NCBI GenBank assembly: GCA_030849945.1
Contig: JAVDKK010000003.1
Coordinates: forward strand, 434,001-498,000
Direction of reading: 5' to 3'
Length of the DNA stretch: 64,000 bases
From: Schauerella fraxinea
GTDB taxonomy: Bacteria; Pseudomonadota; Gammaproteobacteria; Burkholderiales; Burkholderiaceae_B
Under the pieces are notes generated by a model. It searched no databases and had not been told where the DNA came from. It saw only the letters and a list, made by a program, of their open reading frames with translations. This document shows positions 8,195 to 17,650 of the stretch, one piece after another. Every line of letters starts with the position of its first letter. Within the stretch, counting starts at the first letter, position 1. The position numbers were made by a program, and so were the translations under genes.

Positions 8195-11053
8195 ATGACT
8201 AATGTTGCTGGCAAGACCGTACTTCAAGTTGGGGTTGATGGCGCCCAGGCTGAAGCTGGCATCGATGGCATCAAAGAATCGGTGAAGGAACTAAACACCG
8301 AGGTAAGCAAAGCCTCGCAGTCGTCTTCTAAATCGTTCAAGGTGATGGGGCAGTCGTCGGACGACGCTGGCAATCGAATCACCGCATCTGGCAAGCGCAC
8401 GCTGAAGTCGCTCGAGCAGCAAGCGAACCGGCTTGAGTTGACAACGGCTGAATACGCCAAGTTAAGAGCTGAAACCGCTGGGGTTGGTAACGCGGCGGCG
8501 CCGTTTGTAGCTCGAATTGCCGCTGCAACGGCGGCTACGGCGAATATGGGCATGTCTGCCAAGGCTACCGCTGCCGCAATGCGCGGCGTGCCAGCGCAGA
8601 TTACGGATATCGTGGTTGGGCTTCAAGGTGGCCAAGCGCCCCTGACGGTTCTTCTGCAGCAGGGCGGACAGCTCAAGGACATGTTCGGAGGCGTGGCGCC
8701 GGCGGCTAAAGCCCTTGGAAGCAGCATTATGGGGCTGGTTAATCCATACACCGTAGCCGCGACGGCGGCGGCGGCGTTTGGTTACGCCGTATACAGCGGA
8801 TCGGAAGAAAACGGCAAGTTCAACAAAAGCCTGATCACGAGCGGAAACGTCATAGGAACGACGAGCGCCGAACTGAGCCGTCTCGCGACCTCTGTCGGTG
8901 ATGTCTCCGGTTCACGCGGTAAGGCGGTAGAGGCACTTGATCAGCTTGCAGGAGGGGGCAGGGTCGCCGGCGAGAATATCGCCGCACTTGCTAGCGCCGC
9001 CGTTGAGATGAACAGAACGGTAGGCAAAGAGATATCGGATACGGTGGGCGAGTTTGAGTCGCTCGCAGACAAGCCAGCTGATTCGTTAGCAAAACTCAAT
9101 GAGAAATACAACTTCCTGACGTTGTCGGTCTACGATCAGGTCAGAGCGCTTGAGAAGCAGGGTCAAACACAGCAGGCCGTGGCACTTGCTCAGACCACGT
9201 TGGCCGAGGCATTTCAGAAGCAGGCGTCACTCGTTAACCAGAATCTCGGCATCATTGAGCGCTCATGGCGGGCGGTGTCGGGTGCTGCTTCAACCGCATG
9301 GGAGGCCATGAAAGGTGTTGGCCGCGCAGAAACGGTGGAAGACCTGCAAACCAAGATCAGAGCTTCTAGCGAACGCCTTCGCTCGCTCCAAGATGCTGGC
9401 GGCTTTGCAAGTAACGGCGCGGGCGCGGCTTTCGGAGGAGCGCGCGGCACATCGGCCGGTGCGCAGAACCAAGTAGCAGCAGAGAGATCGCGGCTGAGTG
9501 CCGAGATTCAGATGCTGGAGCAACAGAGAACCCAGGCGACACTCAAAGGCATATTGGCCCGCACTGAGGCGGAAAAGATCGCTGCTCGAGAGCGCACCCA
9601 ATTGCTTGATCGGGAGGTGGAAAGCAACGCTAAGAAGCGAGCGCGCGAAATCGAACAAGTCCGTCGAGACGCGAAGCTGCTTGGCGAGTCGGAGAGAACG
9701 GTTGATGATCGGATCAAAGCCATCAACGAGAAGTACAAGGACCCGAAAGTCGCTGCGAGCAAGGCGTACAGAGACGATGCGGCGACGACCATGCTTATGC
9801 GCCTCAAGGAACAAGAGGCGTCGCTGCGAGCTCAGTCCGAAAGCGATAAGAAATTAACCACAGCGGCGCAAGAGCGGGCCAAATTCGAGCAGCAGATCGC
9901 AGAGATCAAAGAGAAAAAAGTTCTTACGGCTGATCAGAAGAGTCTGCTGGCAAATCAGGATGCAATCCGGGTTCAGTTGGACAAGAACGTAGCGGTTGCG
10001 AACGAAGTAAAGAGCCGCGAGGCTCTGATTAAATTGGAAGAGCGCTCGGCGCAGATCCAAGCCTCGATAGCTTCGTCGCAGACGAGCCGGCAGGAGCAAT
10101 ACGATCGAACATTGACCTCTTTCGGCTTGGGCGATCGCGCTCAGGCTCGCGTGCAATCGGAATCGTCGATCCGCAGGGAGTACCAGCGTTATCAAGATCA
10201 GCTTAACAAGTCGGCCCAAGATGGGCTGCTTGGTACGGATCAGTACAAGTCGGCAAGTAGCAGCGTTTCACAAGCGCAAGAAGCAGCGCTCGAGGCCCAG
10301 CGTCGTTTCTACGCAAACGAGGACGAGCTTCGGGGGAGCTGGGAGCTTGGATACCAAAACGCATTCCAGAACTATGTCGACTCGGCAAAAGATGCCTACA
10401 ATCAAGCGGGCTACCTTTTCCAGTCCGTCACCGGCGGCATGGAGGACGCTCTCGTGCAGTTCGCGACCAACGGAAAGATCAGCTTCCGTAGTCTGGCGGA
10501 CAGCATCATTGCAGATCTAGTCCGAATTTCATCTCGACAAGCTATCGTCGGTGCGATCGGAAGCATCACAGGTGCCTTTTCGGCGGGGGCCTCTGCTTCC
10601 TCACTTTCCGCGGCGAGTGCGATTCAGTCGGGCGGCGGTGATGGGATTGGCGCATTGATCTCGATGAATGGCTGGGCCGGCGGCGGTCATACCGGCAGCG
10701 GACGAGACACCGACATCGCCGGGCTTGTCCACCGGAACGAGTACGTCTTTGACGCTGATGCGACGCGCCGACTAGGAGTCAATAATCTCGAGCGGTTAAG
10801 TAAGGGGCTTGGCAGTCCAGGGCTATCTGCGTCGCCAGCATCCAGCCAGGCGGCCTCGCCCGTAAGCGTTCACAACTACGGCGGCCGGGACGTGGATGTG
10901 CAGCGGATGAGTGATGGAGAGATCCTTGTCGAGATCGATAAGAGGATCTCCCGTCAGACACCGCAAATCATGGCTCGAGAGCAGCGCAATCCAAACTCTC
11001 GCCTCTCCAAGGCTCAGAGCGAGGCCACCACCACACAAAGAAATCGACGCTGA
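8195..11053 (+). CDS. Tail length tape measure protein
   Basis: A 952-residue protein that would set tail length and be ejected during infection. The N-terminal part contains AQITDIVVGLQGGQAPLTVLLQQGGQLKDMFGG, characteristic of the prophage tape-measure family, followed by a hydrophobic Ala-rich stretch (ALGSSIMGLVNPYTVAATAAAAFG). Residues about 330-680 are long charged helices/coiled coils. The C-terminal region ALVQFATNGKISFRSLADSI resembles the lambda gpH C-terminal domain, and GGHTGSGRDTDIAGLVHRNEYVFDA is a common tape-measure tail motif. The start lies one base after the DUF1799 stop. Confidence 0.95.
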   Translation: MTNVAGKTVLQVGVDGAQAEAGIDGIKESVKELNTEVSKASQSSSKSFKVMGQSSDDAGNRITASGKRTLKSLEQQANRLELTTAEYAKLRAETAGVGNAAAPFVARIAAATAATANMGMSAKATAAAMRGVPAQITDIVVGLQGGQAPLTVLLQQGGQLKDMFGGVAPAAKALGSSIMGLVNPYTVAATAAAAFGYAVYSGSEENGKFNKSLITSGNVIGTTSAELSRLATSVGDVSGSRGKAVEALDQLAGGGRVAGENIAALASAAVEMNRTVGKEISDTVGEFESLADKPADSLAKLNEKYNFLTLSVYDQVRALEKQGQTQQAVALAQTTLAEAFQKQASLVNQNLGIIERSWRAVSGAASTAWEAMKGVGRAETVEDLQTKIRASSERLRSLQDAGGFASNGAGAAFGGARGTSAGAQNQVAAERSRLSAEIQMLEQQRTQATLKGILARTEAEKIAARERTQLLDREVESNAKKRAREIEQVRRDAKLLGESERTVDDRIKAINEKYKDPKVAASKAYRDDAATTMLMRLKEQEASLRAQSESDKKLTTAAQERAKFEQQIAEIKEKKVLTADQKSLLANQDAIRVQLDKNVAVANEVKSREALIKLEERSAQIQASIASSQTSRQEQYDRTLTSFGLGDRAQARVQSESSIRREYQRYQDQLNKSAQDGLLGTDQYKSASSSVSQAQEAALEAQRRFYANEDELRGSWELGYQNAFQNYVDSAKDAYNQAGYLFQSVTGGMEDALVQFATNGKISFRSLADSIIADLVRISSRQAIVGAIGSITGAFSAGASASSLSAASAIQSGGGDGIGALISMNGWAGGGHTGSGRDTDIAGLVHRNEYVFDADATRRLGVNNLERLSKGLGSPGLSASPASSQAASPVSVHNYGGRDVDVQRMSDGEILVEIDKRISRQTPQIMAREQRNPNSRLSKAQSEATTTQRNRR

Positions 11054-11055
11054 TT

Positions 11056-11535
11056 ATGCGAGTTCTACCGTTCCGTCCGATTCAGGCCGGCTATTCGATT
11101 CAGCCCGACGATGGCATCTTGGCGATCAAGCTCGATGGTGGTGCGAGCCGTACTAGCGTGGTGACTCAAGGAAACGTTGGCGTGGTGTCCGTGAACTGGG
11201 CGCTGTCGCCGGCCGAGTACAGCTTGCTCGCGGGCTTTCATCGGATATGGAAAAGGTCGCTGGAGCCATTTTTAATCGACCTCGTTCTAGACGCGGCTGA
11301 AAGCGATCGCTACGAGGCGATGTTTGTGCCGAACACTTTCGCTCTGACTGGAAAGTCTGGGTCTGTGCATATGGTCTCAGCGCAGTTGGAAGTGGTGCCG
11401 CTGGAGTTCTTCGACGATCCCGCTACTGACCCTGGAGAGGCTTTGGTCATGCTGAACGAAGAGTACGGCCGGGCTGCACCGTTGGTCATCAACGATCTCG
11501 AGAAGCTGGTAAATGAGGATCTACCAAATGGATGA
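11056..11535 (+). CDS. Minor tail protein, uncharacterised
   Basis: A 159-residue protein immediately after the tape measure gene, in the place of lambda M. The sequence MRVLPFRPIQAGYSIQPDDGILAIKLDGGASR, followed by VVSVNWALSPAEYSLLAGFHRIW, is found at this position in related siphophages and is mainly beta. It probably belongs to the tail-tip complex. The assignment rests on position and length, with no catalytic motif visible. Confidence 0.75.
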   Translation: MRVLPFRPIQAGYSIQPDDGILAIKLDGGASRTSVVTQGNVGVVSVNWALSPAEYSLLAGFHRIWKRSLEPFLIDLVLDAAESDRYEAMFVPNTFALTGKSGSVHMVSAQLEVVPLEFFDDPATDPGEALVMLNEEYGRAAPLVINDLEKLVNEDLPNG

Positions 11536-12040
11536 AGAAGACCTGCCTTACATCCGATTCTTCCTCGACCGGCGTCGATCGGTCTACGAAATCGAGACGG
11601 TGGAGTTGTCGCATCCAAGTTTCTCGAAGACCTACTACTTGCTGCATCGTCATCGTCGCCCGATGACGCTTACGCTGGAGAATGGCCAGGCAGTCACTTT
11701 TGAATATGTGCCCATGCGGCTGACGCCTCTGGGCGCCAGCGGTGACCTCGATTACGGCGTGCAAGTTGTGCTTGGCGATCTGGGCGAGATCATTCCAGAC
11801 GAGGTAGACCGGATCCAGGCAGCCGGCACTATGCGGATCCGTCCTGTTGCGAAATTTCGCTCTTGGCGATCAGACGATCTCACCAAGCCAATGATCTTGC
11901 CGGTGAAGCTTGAAGTCGGCGACCTGTCCCGCAACCGCGAGGGCGCCACGTTCAACGCAATGGCGCCGCGTTTGAATCTGGTGCGTACTGGCGAAATCTA
12001 TAAGGTTGAGCGTTTTCCGATGCTGACGGGTTTTCTGTGA
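11528..12040 (+). CDS. DUF1833-like minor tail protein
   Basis: A protein of about 170 residues. I prefer the ATG at 11528, nine bases after a GAGG; an in-frame ATG at 11513 would add five residues. The segment VYEIETVELSHPSFSKTYYLLHR and the later DLGEIIPDEVDRIQAAGTMRIRPVAKFRSWRSDDL are the recognisable DUF1833 pattern, a family seen upstream of NlpC/P60 tail peptidases (lambda L position). It overlaps its neighbours on both sides, so it is tightly coupled within the tail-tip block. Confidence 0.82.
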   Translation: MDEEDLPYIRFFLDRRRSVYEIETVELSHPSFSKTYYLLHRHRRPMTLTLENGQAVTFEYVPMRLTPLGASGDLDYGVQVVLGDLGEIIPDEVDRIQAAGTMRIRPVAKFRSWRSDDLTKPMILPVKLEVGDLSRNREGATFNAMAPRLNLVRTGEIYKVERFPMLTGFL

Positions 12041-12381
12041 GCATTGACGATTTGCTGGACCGTCAGTACGACCGCCGGCGATACAACTGCCTGCATTTCG
12101 CCGCAGAGTCATGGGAGCGGCTGACCGGGGATAAGCGGCTTAACGGCGTCCGAGAGCAGGACATTCAGGGTTCAGCTACACGCGAGGTGTTTCGGTCGTT
12201 CCAGAAGGTGAAAGGCCCGACGATCGAGCCAAGTGTGGCCCTCATGGAAACGCGGCTCGGCGACGTGCACATCGGTGTCTGCTTGAATCGTTGTCTCTTG
12301 CACATCAGTGAAGGGCGTCCAGAAATGTTCCCGATCGAGACTTTCTCTCAGCAATTCTCAAAGTTCAGGTTCTATCGATGA
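12037..12381 (+). CDS. NlpC/P60-like tail-tip peptidase
   Basis: A 114-residue protein beginning with a GTG that overlaps the previous stop. The N-terminal YNCLHFAAESW provides a candidate catalytic Cys18. LGDVHIGVCLNRCLLHI provides candidate histidines (78 and 89) in the arrangement of compact NlpC/P60 domains of phage tails (lambda K C-terminal domain). Such enzymes cut peptidoglycan stem peptides during DNA entry. The protein is short for the fold and activity is not assured, but the order DUF1833, NlpC/P60, TipJ supports the call. Confidence 0.78.
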   Translation: MSIDDLLDRQYDRRRYNCLHFAAESWERLTGDKRLNGVREQDIQGSATREVFRSFQKVKGPTIEPSVALMETRLGDVHIGVCLNRCLLHISEGRPEMFPIETFSQQFSKFRFYR

Positions 12382-15266
12382 TTCAGGTGCTTCACTTCCC
12401 GGACTTCATGTCCGCAGACCATGAGGTCCTGCATTACCGCTCGCTGGCTGCGATGCTCGCAGAGCACTATCCCGATCCGAGCGCGACCCTAAAGGTCTTT
12501 CACCAGCATTACGCCGAGACGAACGAGATCGACTTGGACAGCGAGGAGGGTTGGGCCTCTGTCGCCGAGATGCCGGGGCCGTTCATCGTCGTGAATGTGC
12601 CAGCCGGTATCGAGATGAGCACGTTGGCCATCATCCAGGCCGTCATCGCGGTCGCCAGCATCGCCGCGTCGATCATATTCGCGCCAAGCCCGCCAGTGGC
12701 GACGCAACGCAATATCCAGAAGGAGTCGCCCAACAACGGCCTGTCAAATCGCACGAACCGGGAGCGCGTCAACGGCCGAATCCCCGATATTTTCGGAACG
12801 GTTCGCTCGACGCCTGATCTCCTGAGCGTGCCGTACTTTGAGTTTGAGAACCACGTCGAGAAAGAGATTGCCTACATGTGCGTGGGCCGTGGTGCCTACG
12901 ACATTCCGGTCGCAGAGATAAGAGACGCCACGACCGCTGCCCAAGAGATCGCGGGTATGTCTGTCGAGATTTATGGGCCTTACACATCCCCGAACAATGG
13001 CGCGGCACCACAACTCAGAATCGGCAACGCGATCAGTCGAGCGGTGCTTCGTACGCAGCGGCTTGATGCCGTAAACGGCCAGGTGCTGCAGCCTTTGAAT
13101 GCGGCTAGCGTCACAGATAGCCGTATGGTGTTCACGTCGCCGAACATCATCACTTCTCAAGACCCCGAGCTCGACTTCACGGACTTGTTTCTCGCCGGCG
13201 ACGTTGTGCAGTTGCGTAAGGCGATCCAGTACGACGGCACTTTCTACTACACCATCCCGGACGGTGAAGGCCAGGCGCGCATGGTGTCGCTGAACGACGG
13301 CGAGATCGCGCTACTGGGCAATCGCACGGCCGACTGGAGTGCCGGACAGAGTATCCGGCTCGAGGGCGCACGTTTCCTTTACACGGTATCAGGCGGCGGC
13401 GATGGTGGAAGTGACACACCTGTGACCGCTGTTCTTGACGGTGTCTACAACATCGCTCAGGTCTCGCAGTCCGGAGGCTACACGCGGCTGCGTCTGACGG
13501 ACGCAATCATCATCAACCAGTCATGGCGGGGCGTGAACGGTTCCAACTCTGGCCCAGCCGTCGGAGCCGGATTGCTGTCCAGGCCCAGCGGGATGATTCA
13601 GTTCGACCTGAATGGTGAGTACACGATCAACACGCTGACCAGCAATACGATCACCTTGAACTCGCCGGCATCGGTGAATAACGGCTGGAACACCCTAGCC
13701 AACCAGTACGGCGGTCAATCGTCGGTGATTTTTGCTGACATCAACACGAACGGAGAGCGATTCGAAGGTTGGTTCACCCTTTCCGCGATTGAGCCGATCG
13801 ATCGATTGATCTCCAACTTTGTTGCCTTAAGTGGTCTTTACGCTGACAACGGAAAGCAGCAGTACAAGCGAAATGTCACAGTGCGTCTCGAAGCCGCCCC
13901 TGTTGACGCGGCAGGCAACAACACTGGTCCGATTCAGGTATTGGAAGGCGCAGTCGAAGGCTCCGCTACCAGTCGTGCCACACGCGCCCTGACGATGCGC
14001 TTCATGCTGGCGGGATCAAGCCGGCGCTGGAAGGTTCGCGCTAGGCGCGTGACGCCAGAAGACAAGGATTTCAACGGCTCGGTCGTCGATGAGATTAAGT
14101 GGCGGGATCTCTATGGCGCCGCGGCTGTGAGCCAAGGCGAATTCGGAAACATCACCACCGCTCAAGTGCTGACATTGGCCACCGATGGCGCGCTTGCAGT
14201 GAAGGATCGAAAGTTTAATTTGCTGGTGACGCGCCGCTTGCCGCGATGGCAAGGCGGAAATAGCTTCAGCTCAGATCTTTATGCTACCCGGAATGCGGCC
14301 GACATCCTCAGCTTCTTGGCCCTCGATCCCCACGTAGGCAATCGATCGCTCGACGAAGTTGACTTCACGAATTTGTACCAGACGGTGCAGGACATCATCG
14401 CCTACTTCGGCTTTGATGCCGCCGGCGAGTTCTCTTATACGTTCGACGACAACAATCTATCGTTTGAAGAGACAGTGTCCGCGATCGCCGCGGCGATCAA
14501 CTGCACCGCGTATCGCCAAGGGTCGAAGCTCCGGCTGTACTTTGAGCGCTTGAACGAAAACAGCAGCCTGCTATTCAACCATCGGAACAAGATCCCCGGG
14601 TCGGAGACGCGCACCGTCGAGTTTGGGACGAAGGCGGAAGGATACGACGGCCTTGAATACCAGTGGATTAATCCCGAAGACGACGGCGCCGTCACGCTCT
14701 ACATTCCGCCCGATCGCTCGTCTGTAAACCCGAAGGTGATTGAAAGCATCGGCGTGCGGCACCCAGCCCAGGCGCATGTGAATGCCCACCGTGCGTGGAA
14801 CAAGATCGTGTATCAACACACGAGCGCGGAGTTTCTGGCGCTGCCAGAGGCTTCGCCTCTGATACTGACGAACCGCATTAGTGTCGCGGACAACACACGT
14901 TCTGGGTCGATGGACGGCGAGATCGTTGGTGTCAGTGGGATGGAGGTGAAGTTGTCGCAGCCCATGCCTTGGAGCGCGAGCACCGTTATGGAAGTTCAAA
15001 GCGATGATGGCCAGACTGAGATCATCCCGGTGACGCGCGGGTCGAGCGATCGCCATGCGCTACTGAGCCGCGCACCGAGAACCCCAATCAATGTTGACCC
15101 GGGCGACTACGTGCGGACGCTCTTTGCGATGGCCACCGCAGAGCGTCGCCCGGAGCCGTTTCTTGTGACGGAGAAGGGCGAGCGCGACGACCAAGGCTGT
15201 ATCCCAATTACCGCCATCAACTACGACGCGCGCTACTACCAAAACGATTTCGACTATCGGGCGTAG
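12378..15266 (+). CDS. Host specificity / tail tip protein J-like (TipJ family)
   Basis: A 962-residue central tail-tip protein, the counterpart of lambda J. The hydrophobic segment near residues 75-105 (IEMSTLAIIQAVIAVASIAASIIFAP) followed by SPPVATQRNIQKESPNNGLSNR is typical of the Burkholderiales TipJ subgroup. So are RERVNGRIPDIFGTVRSTPDLL and the tail-hub segment RGAYDIPVAEIRDA. The final segment DDQGCIPITAINYDARYYQNDFDY closes the protein. It overlaps the NlpC/P60 gene by four bases and is followed by a terminator, so it ends the main tail operon. Confidence 0.92.
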   Translation: MIQVLHFPDFMSADHEVLHYRSLAAMLAEHYPDPSATLKVFHQHYAETNEIDLDSEEGWASVAEMPGPFIVVNVPAGIEMSTLAIIQAVIAVASIAASIIFAPSPPVATQRNIQKESPNNGLSNRTNRERVNGRIPDIFGTVRSTPDLLSVPYFEFENHVEKEIAYMCVGRGAYDIPVAEIRDATTAAQEIAGMSVEIYGPYTSPNNGAAPQLRIGNAISRAVLRTQRLDAVNGQVLQPLNAASVTDSRMVFTSPNIITSQDPELDFTDLFLAGDVVQLRKAIQYDGTFYYTIPDGEGQARMVSLNDGEIALLGNRTADWSAGQSIRLEGARFLYTVSGGGDGGSDTPVTAVLDGVYNIAQVSQSGGYTRLRLTDAIIINQSWRGVNGSNSGPAVGAGLLSRPSGMIQFDLNGEYTINTLTSNTITLNSPASVNNGWNTLANQYGGQSSVIFADINTNGERFEGWFTLSAIEPIDRLISNFVALSGLYADNGKQQYKRNVTVRLEAAPVDAAGNNTGPIQVLEGAVEGSATSRATRALTMRFMLAGSSRRWKVRARRVTPEDKDFNGSVVDEIKWRDLYGAAAVSQGEFGNITTAQVLTLATDGALAVKDRKFNLLVTRRLPRWQGGNSFSSDLYATRNAADILSFLALDPHVGNRSLDEVDFTNLYQTVQDIIAYFGFDAAGEFSYTFDDNNLSFEETVSAIAAAINCTAYRQGSKLRLYFERLNENSSLLFNHRNKIPGSETRTVEFGTKAEGYDGLEYQWINPEDDGAVTLYIPPDRSSVNPKVIESIGVRHPAQAHVNAHRAWNKIVYQHTSAEFLALPEASPLILTNRISVADNTRSGSMDGEIVGVSGMEVKLSQPMPWSASTVMEVQSDDGQTEIIPVTRGSSDRHALLSRAPRTPINVDPGDYVRTLFAMATAERRPEPFLVTEKGERDDQGCIPITAINYDARYYQNDFDYRA

Positions 15267-15284
15267 CCCACCAGTAACCCAATC

Positions 15285-15309
15285 AGCCCCGCAAACGCGG
15301 GGCTTTTTC
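15285..15309 (+). terminator. Rho-independent terminator after the tail-tip gene
   Basis: The perfect 8-bp stem AGCCCCGC / GCGGGGCT with loop AAAC is followed by TTTTT. It lies between the J-like gene and the tail fibre, so the fibre may depend on readthrough or on its own promoter. Confidence 0.88.
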
Positions 15310-15324
15310 ATTTGTGAGTGAGAA

Positions 15325-16881
15325 ATGGCCGATCCAGTAATTAGCCGGCAAGAGCTCGTCGATGCCAGTCGTGATGCCTTGGACTACGAGAAGGTTGTCA
15401 ATGGCGGCGTCGGCGTCACAACGGTGACTCGTTCAGGGAGAACTCTGCCAAGCGTTGAGGAGTTCTACGCGCGCCGCGAACAACAAATCGCGAACTCGTT
15501 AGCCAGGGTGCAATACCCAAGTGTGGCGGCTATGAACGCCGACGCAGCCAATCGCGACAAGATAGCGATCGTGCACAGCGATACCCTGGCAAACAACGGG
15601 AATTATTACTGGACCGGCGCATCTTGGCAGAAGACTGCCTTACAGCCAGCAACAGCTGATAGTGTCGACTTCATCGGTAAGAACGTCGTTGTTATTGCCG
15701 ATTCTCTCAGCCAAGTACTGATCGAGACCCTTGGGAATTTGCGCCGCGAGTTGCGTAGCCCTCTCTACTCGGTCAATCTAAAGCTGGTTGGCGACTCGAT
15801 TACCTGGGGAAGTGGGGCGTCAGGAACAAGTCCAAGCACTCCAAGGGACGGCACGCTTGCGGATCCGCGAAATACGATCGACGCATCCGTCTCCCCGACT
15901 TGGGCGAACTTGCTGCGACGTTGGATGTGCCGTACGTACGGTGATGGCCCCATACAAACGCTTGCGCCGGGCCATGCGTTCACGACTGCTAAAAACGTCA
16001 TCGACGTATTTGGTGGTGAGGCCTCGTCTATCGTTTGGCGGCAAGGCAATGGCGCGGTTATCCCTTCGTCGAGGGTGCAAGCCGGCGTCGTAGCTCAAGC
16101 GCAATCGGAGACGGGCAAGCGCCTGGATTTTTACCCTAATCTCGCAAATTACCCAGTCGAATTCGAATTCGAGACGAGCGCCGTTGAGTTGGAGTTGATT
16201 TTCGCGAAAACGGGTGAGTCGTCCACCGGTCAGGACGTCAATGTGTATGTGGACGGTGCCTTGTACAAAACGTTCTCGGCGTACGGAGTGCCAGCAGCCT
16301 GGAACGCCAAGGAAATTGTTTTGCTGGACGGCGCCCGCCATCAGGTGCGCGTTCGAAGCATGGCCACCGCCGCGGTGTGGCGATTCCTTGGCATCAATGC
16401 TACCCGTCGTATTCTCGTAGCAAACGACGGCATCATCGGATCGGGCACCTATTCATGGCTGAACCGCGTCACTCTCGCTCAATCGATAAAGCCGACTGAT
16501 ACGCATGTCTTTGTGCAGTTGGGTACAAACGATCGCGTCACGGCGGCTACCAATTCCGTTTATTTGACATACCAACGCTTGCCGCAGATTGTCGCTGGTA
16601 TTCGTGCGATAGCACCTCGAGCTGATATCACACTCATCTCTGCTAACGCGGTTACCCAGAGCGAAGCAGCTGGCAGCGCTTACTCGTTCACCATGCGCGT
16701 CGTCGACACGATCATTCGCGATGTGGCGGAGAAGATGGGCTGTGGTTTCATTTCTCAGTACGAGATGACGCTTCAAGACAAGCTGGATGGTATTGATATC
16801 ACGCCGGATGGGCTACATCCTGGTGATGCGACTCAACGGAAGATGTTCGAGAACATCAGGAACAGGTTGCAAGTCAGCTAA
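15325..16881 (+). CDS. Tail fibre / receptor-binding protein with SGNH (GDSL) esterase domain
   Basis: A 518-residue protein. The N-terminal ~150 residues are fibre-like and contain a WTGASWQ motif typical of tail-attachment segments. An SGNH hydrolase follows: block I VGDSITWGSG (Ser158), block III QLGTNDR (Asn402) and block V PDGLHPGD (Asp495, His498). About 240 residues separate the first and third blocks and hold a beta-sandwich-like insertion around residues 250-350 (VEFEFETSAVELELIFAKTG, then VNVYVDGALYKTF). The likely role is de-acetylation of a surface polysaccharide at adsorption. The substrate is inferred, not shown. Confidence 0.88.
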   Translation: MADPVISRQELVDASRDALDYEKVVNGGVGVTTVTRSGRTLPSVEEFYARREQQIANSLARVQYPSVAAMNADAANRDKIAIVHSDTLANNGNYYWTGASWQKTALQPATADSVDFIGKNVVVIADSLSQVLIETLGNLRRELRSPLYSVNLKLVGDSITWGSGASGTSPSTPRDGTLADPRNTIDASVSPTWANLLRRWMCRTYGDGPIQTLAPGHAFTTAKNVIDVFGGEASSIVWRQGNGAVIPSSRVQAGVVAQAQSETGKRLDFYPNLANYPVEFEFETSAVELELIFAKTGESSTGQDVNVYVDGALYKTFSAYGVPAAWNAKEIVLLDGARHQVRVRSMATAAVWRFLGINATRRILVANDGIIGSGTYSWLNRVTLAQSIKPTDTHVFVQLGTNDRVTAATNSVYLTYQRLPQIVAGIRAIAPRADITLISANAVTQSEAAGSAYSFTMRVVDTIIRDVAEKMGCGFISQYEMTLQDKLDGIDITPDGLHPGDATQRKMFENIRNRLQVS

Positions 16882-16961
16882 TAGCTTCTGCTTGCCAAAG
16901 GCGTGGCTCGGCCGTAGGATCGCTCGGCGGATTTGGACCTTGCCCGAATTGGAGTGAAAAC

Positions 16962-17591
16962 ATGAGCGATAACCGACGCAGTCCTGTGCTCGATCCAGTC
17001 GAGGCGTACAAATTCGCCAACGAACGCCGAGCGTACGAATTAGGCCAGACGGTGACCCGAAACAACTTTTTTATGGTTTTTCAGGGGGTCGTTGTAGCAG
17101 CGGCACTGAACATGGAGCAATCGTTCGGTACGACTTGGCTTTGGATTGCAGTGTCGATCCTCGGTTTGTTCTTGTCAGCTCTGCAATTTCAAATGGCGAC
17201 CGCAGGTCGATACCAGGTCATCAGAACGACAAAGCAAGCGCAGGCGAGAGAGTACGATCTGCTAAATCTAGTACCGGTAGGTGAGAGACGATTCCATTTT
17301 CATACAAAGTCGTTGGATAACGTCGATTTCGCCGTTAGCTTTTCGACCGTGGACTATCAAGGGGTAACGCCCGAGTGGGAAGCCGCTGGCTTGTGCGCTG
17401 ATCCAGCGAAGTCGGAAGGGAAAGAAAAAAACGCGGAGCGTGTTCTCTTAGTCGCAAAGTCCATTATGAAGGGGAGGCGTCCTTCCTCAATCGCTATACG
17501 GGTGGCTATCGTTCTATTTGTGTTCTGGGCTGCGATCTTAGTGCTGCAGTTTGTTGAGATGCCATCTATACCAAAGATTCGGCTTTTTTAG
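16962..17591 (+). CDS. Uncharacterised two-segment membrane protein
   Basis: A 209-residue protein. Hydrophobic stretches lie at about residues 35-80 (FFMVFQGVVVAAALNMEQ and LWIAVSILGLFLSALQFQM, probably a hairpin) and near the C-terminus (IAIRVAIVLFVFWAAILVLQF). Between them is a soluble region of ~90 residues. It is located after the fibre and before the lysis genes, is lower in GC than the tail genes, and ends just before a terminator. It could be a lysogenic-conversion or superinfection-exclusion gene. I do not recognise a family and claim no function. Confidence 0.75.
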   Translation: MSDNRRSPVLDPVEAYKFANERRAYELGQTVTRNNFFMVFQGVVVAAALNMEQSFGTTWLWIAVSILGLFLSALQFQMATAGRYQVIRTTKQAQAREYDLLNLVPVGERRFHFHTKSLDNVDFAVSFSTVDYQGVTPEWEAAGLCADPAKSEGKEKNAERVLLVAKSIMKGRRPSSIAIRVAIVLFVFWAAILVLQFVEMPSIPKIRLF

Positions 17592-17613
17592 TGGCCGGTG
17601 CACGTTGTTATGG

Positions 17614-17635
17614 ACCCGCTTCGGCGGGTTTTTTT
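17614..17635 (+). terminator. Rho-independent terminator before the endolysin gene
   Basis: The stem ACCCGC / GCGGGT with a TTCG tetraloop is followed by a run of seven T. It closes the membrane-protein gene and shows that the endolysin frame, although open further upstream to 17591, really starts after it. Confidence 0.85.
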
Positions 17636-17650
17636 ACGCCTGGAGCATCT

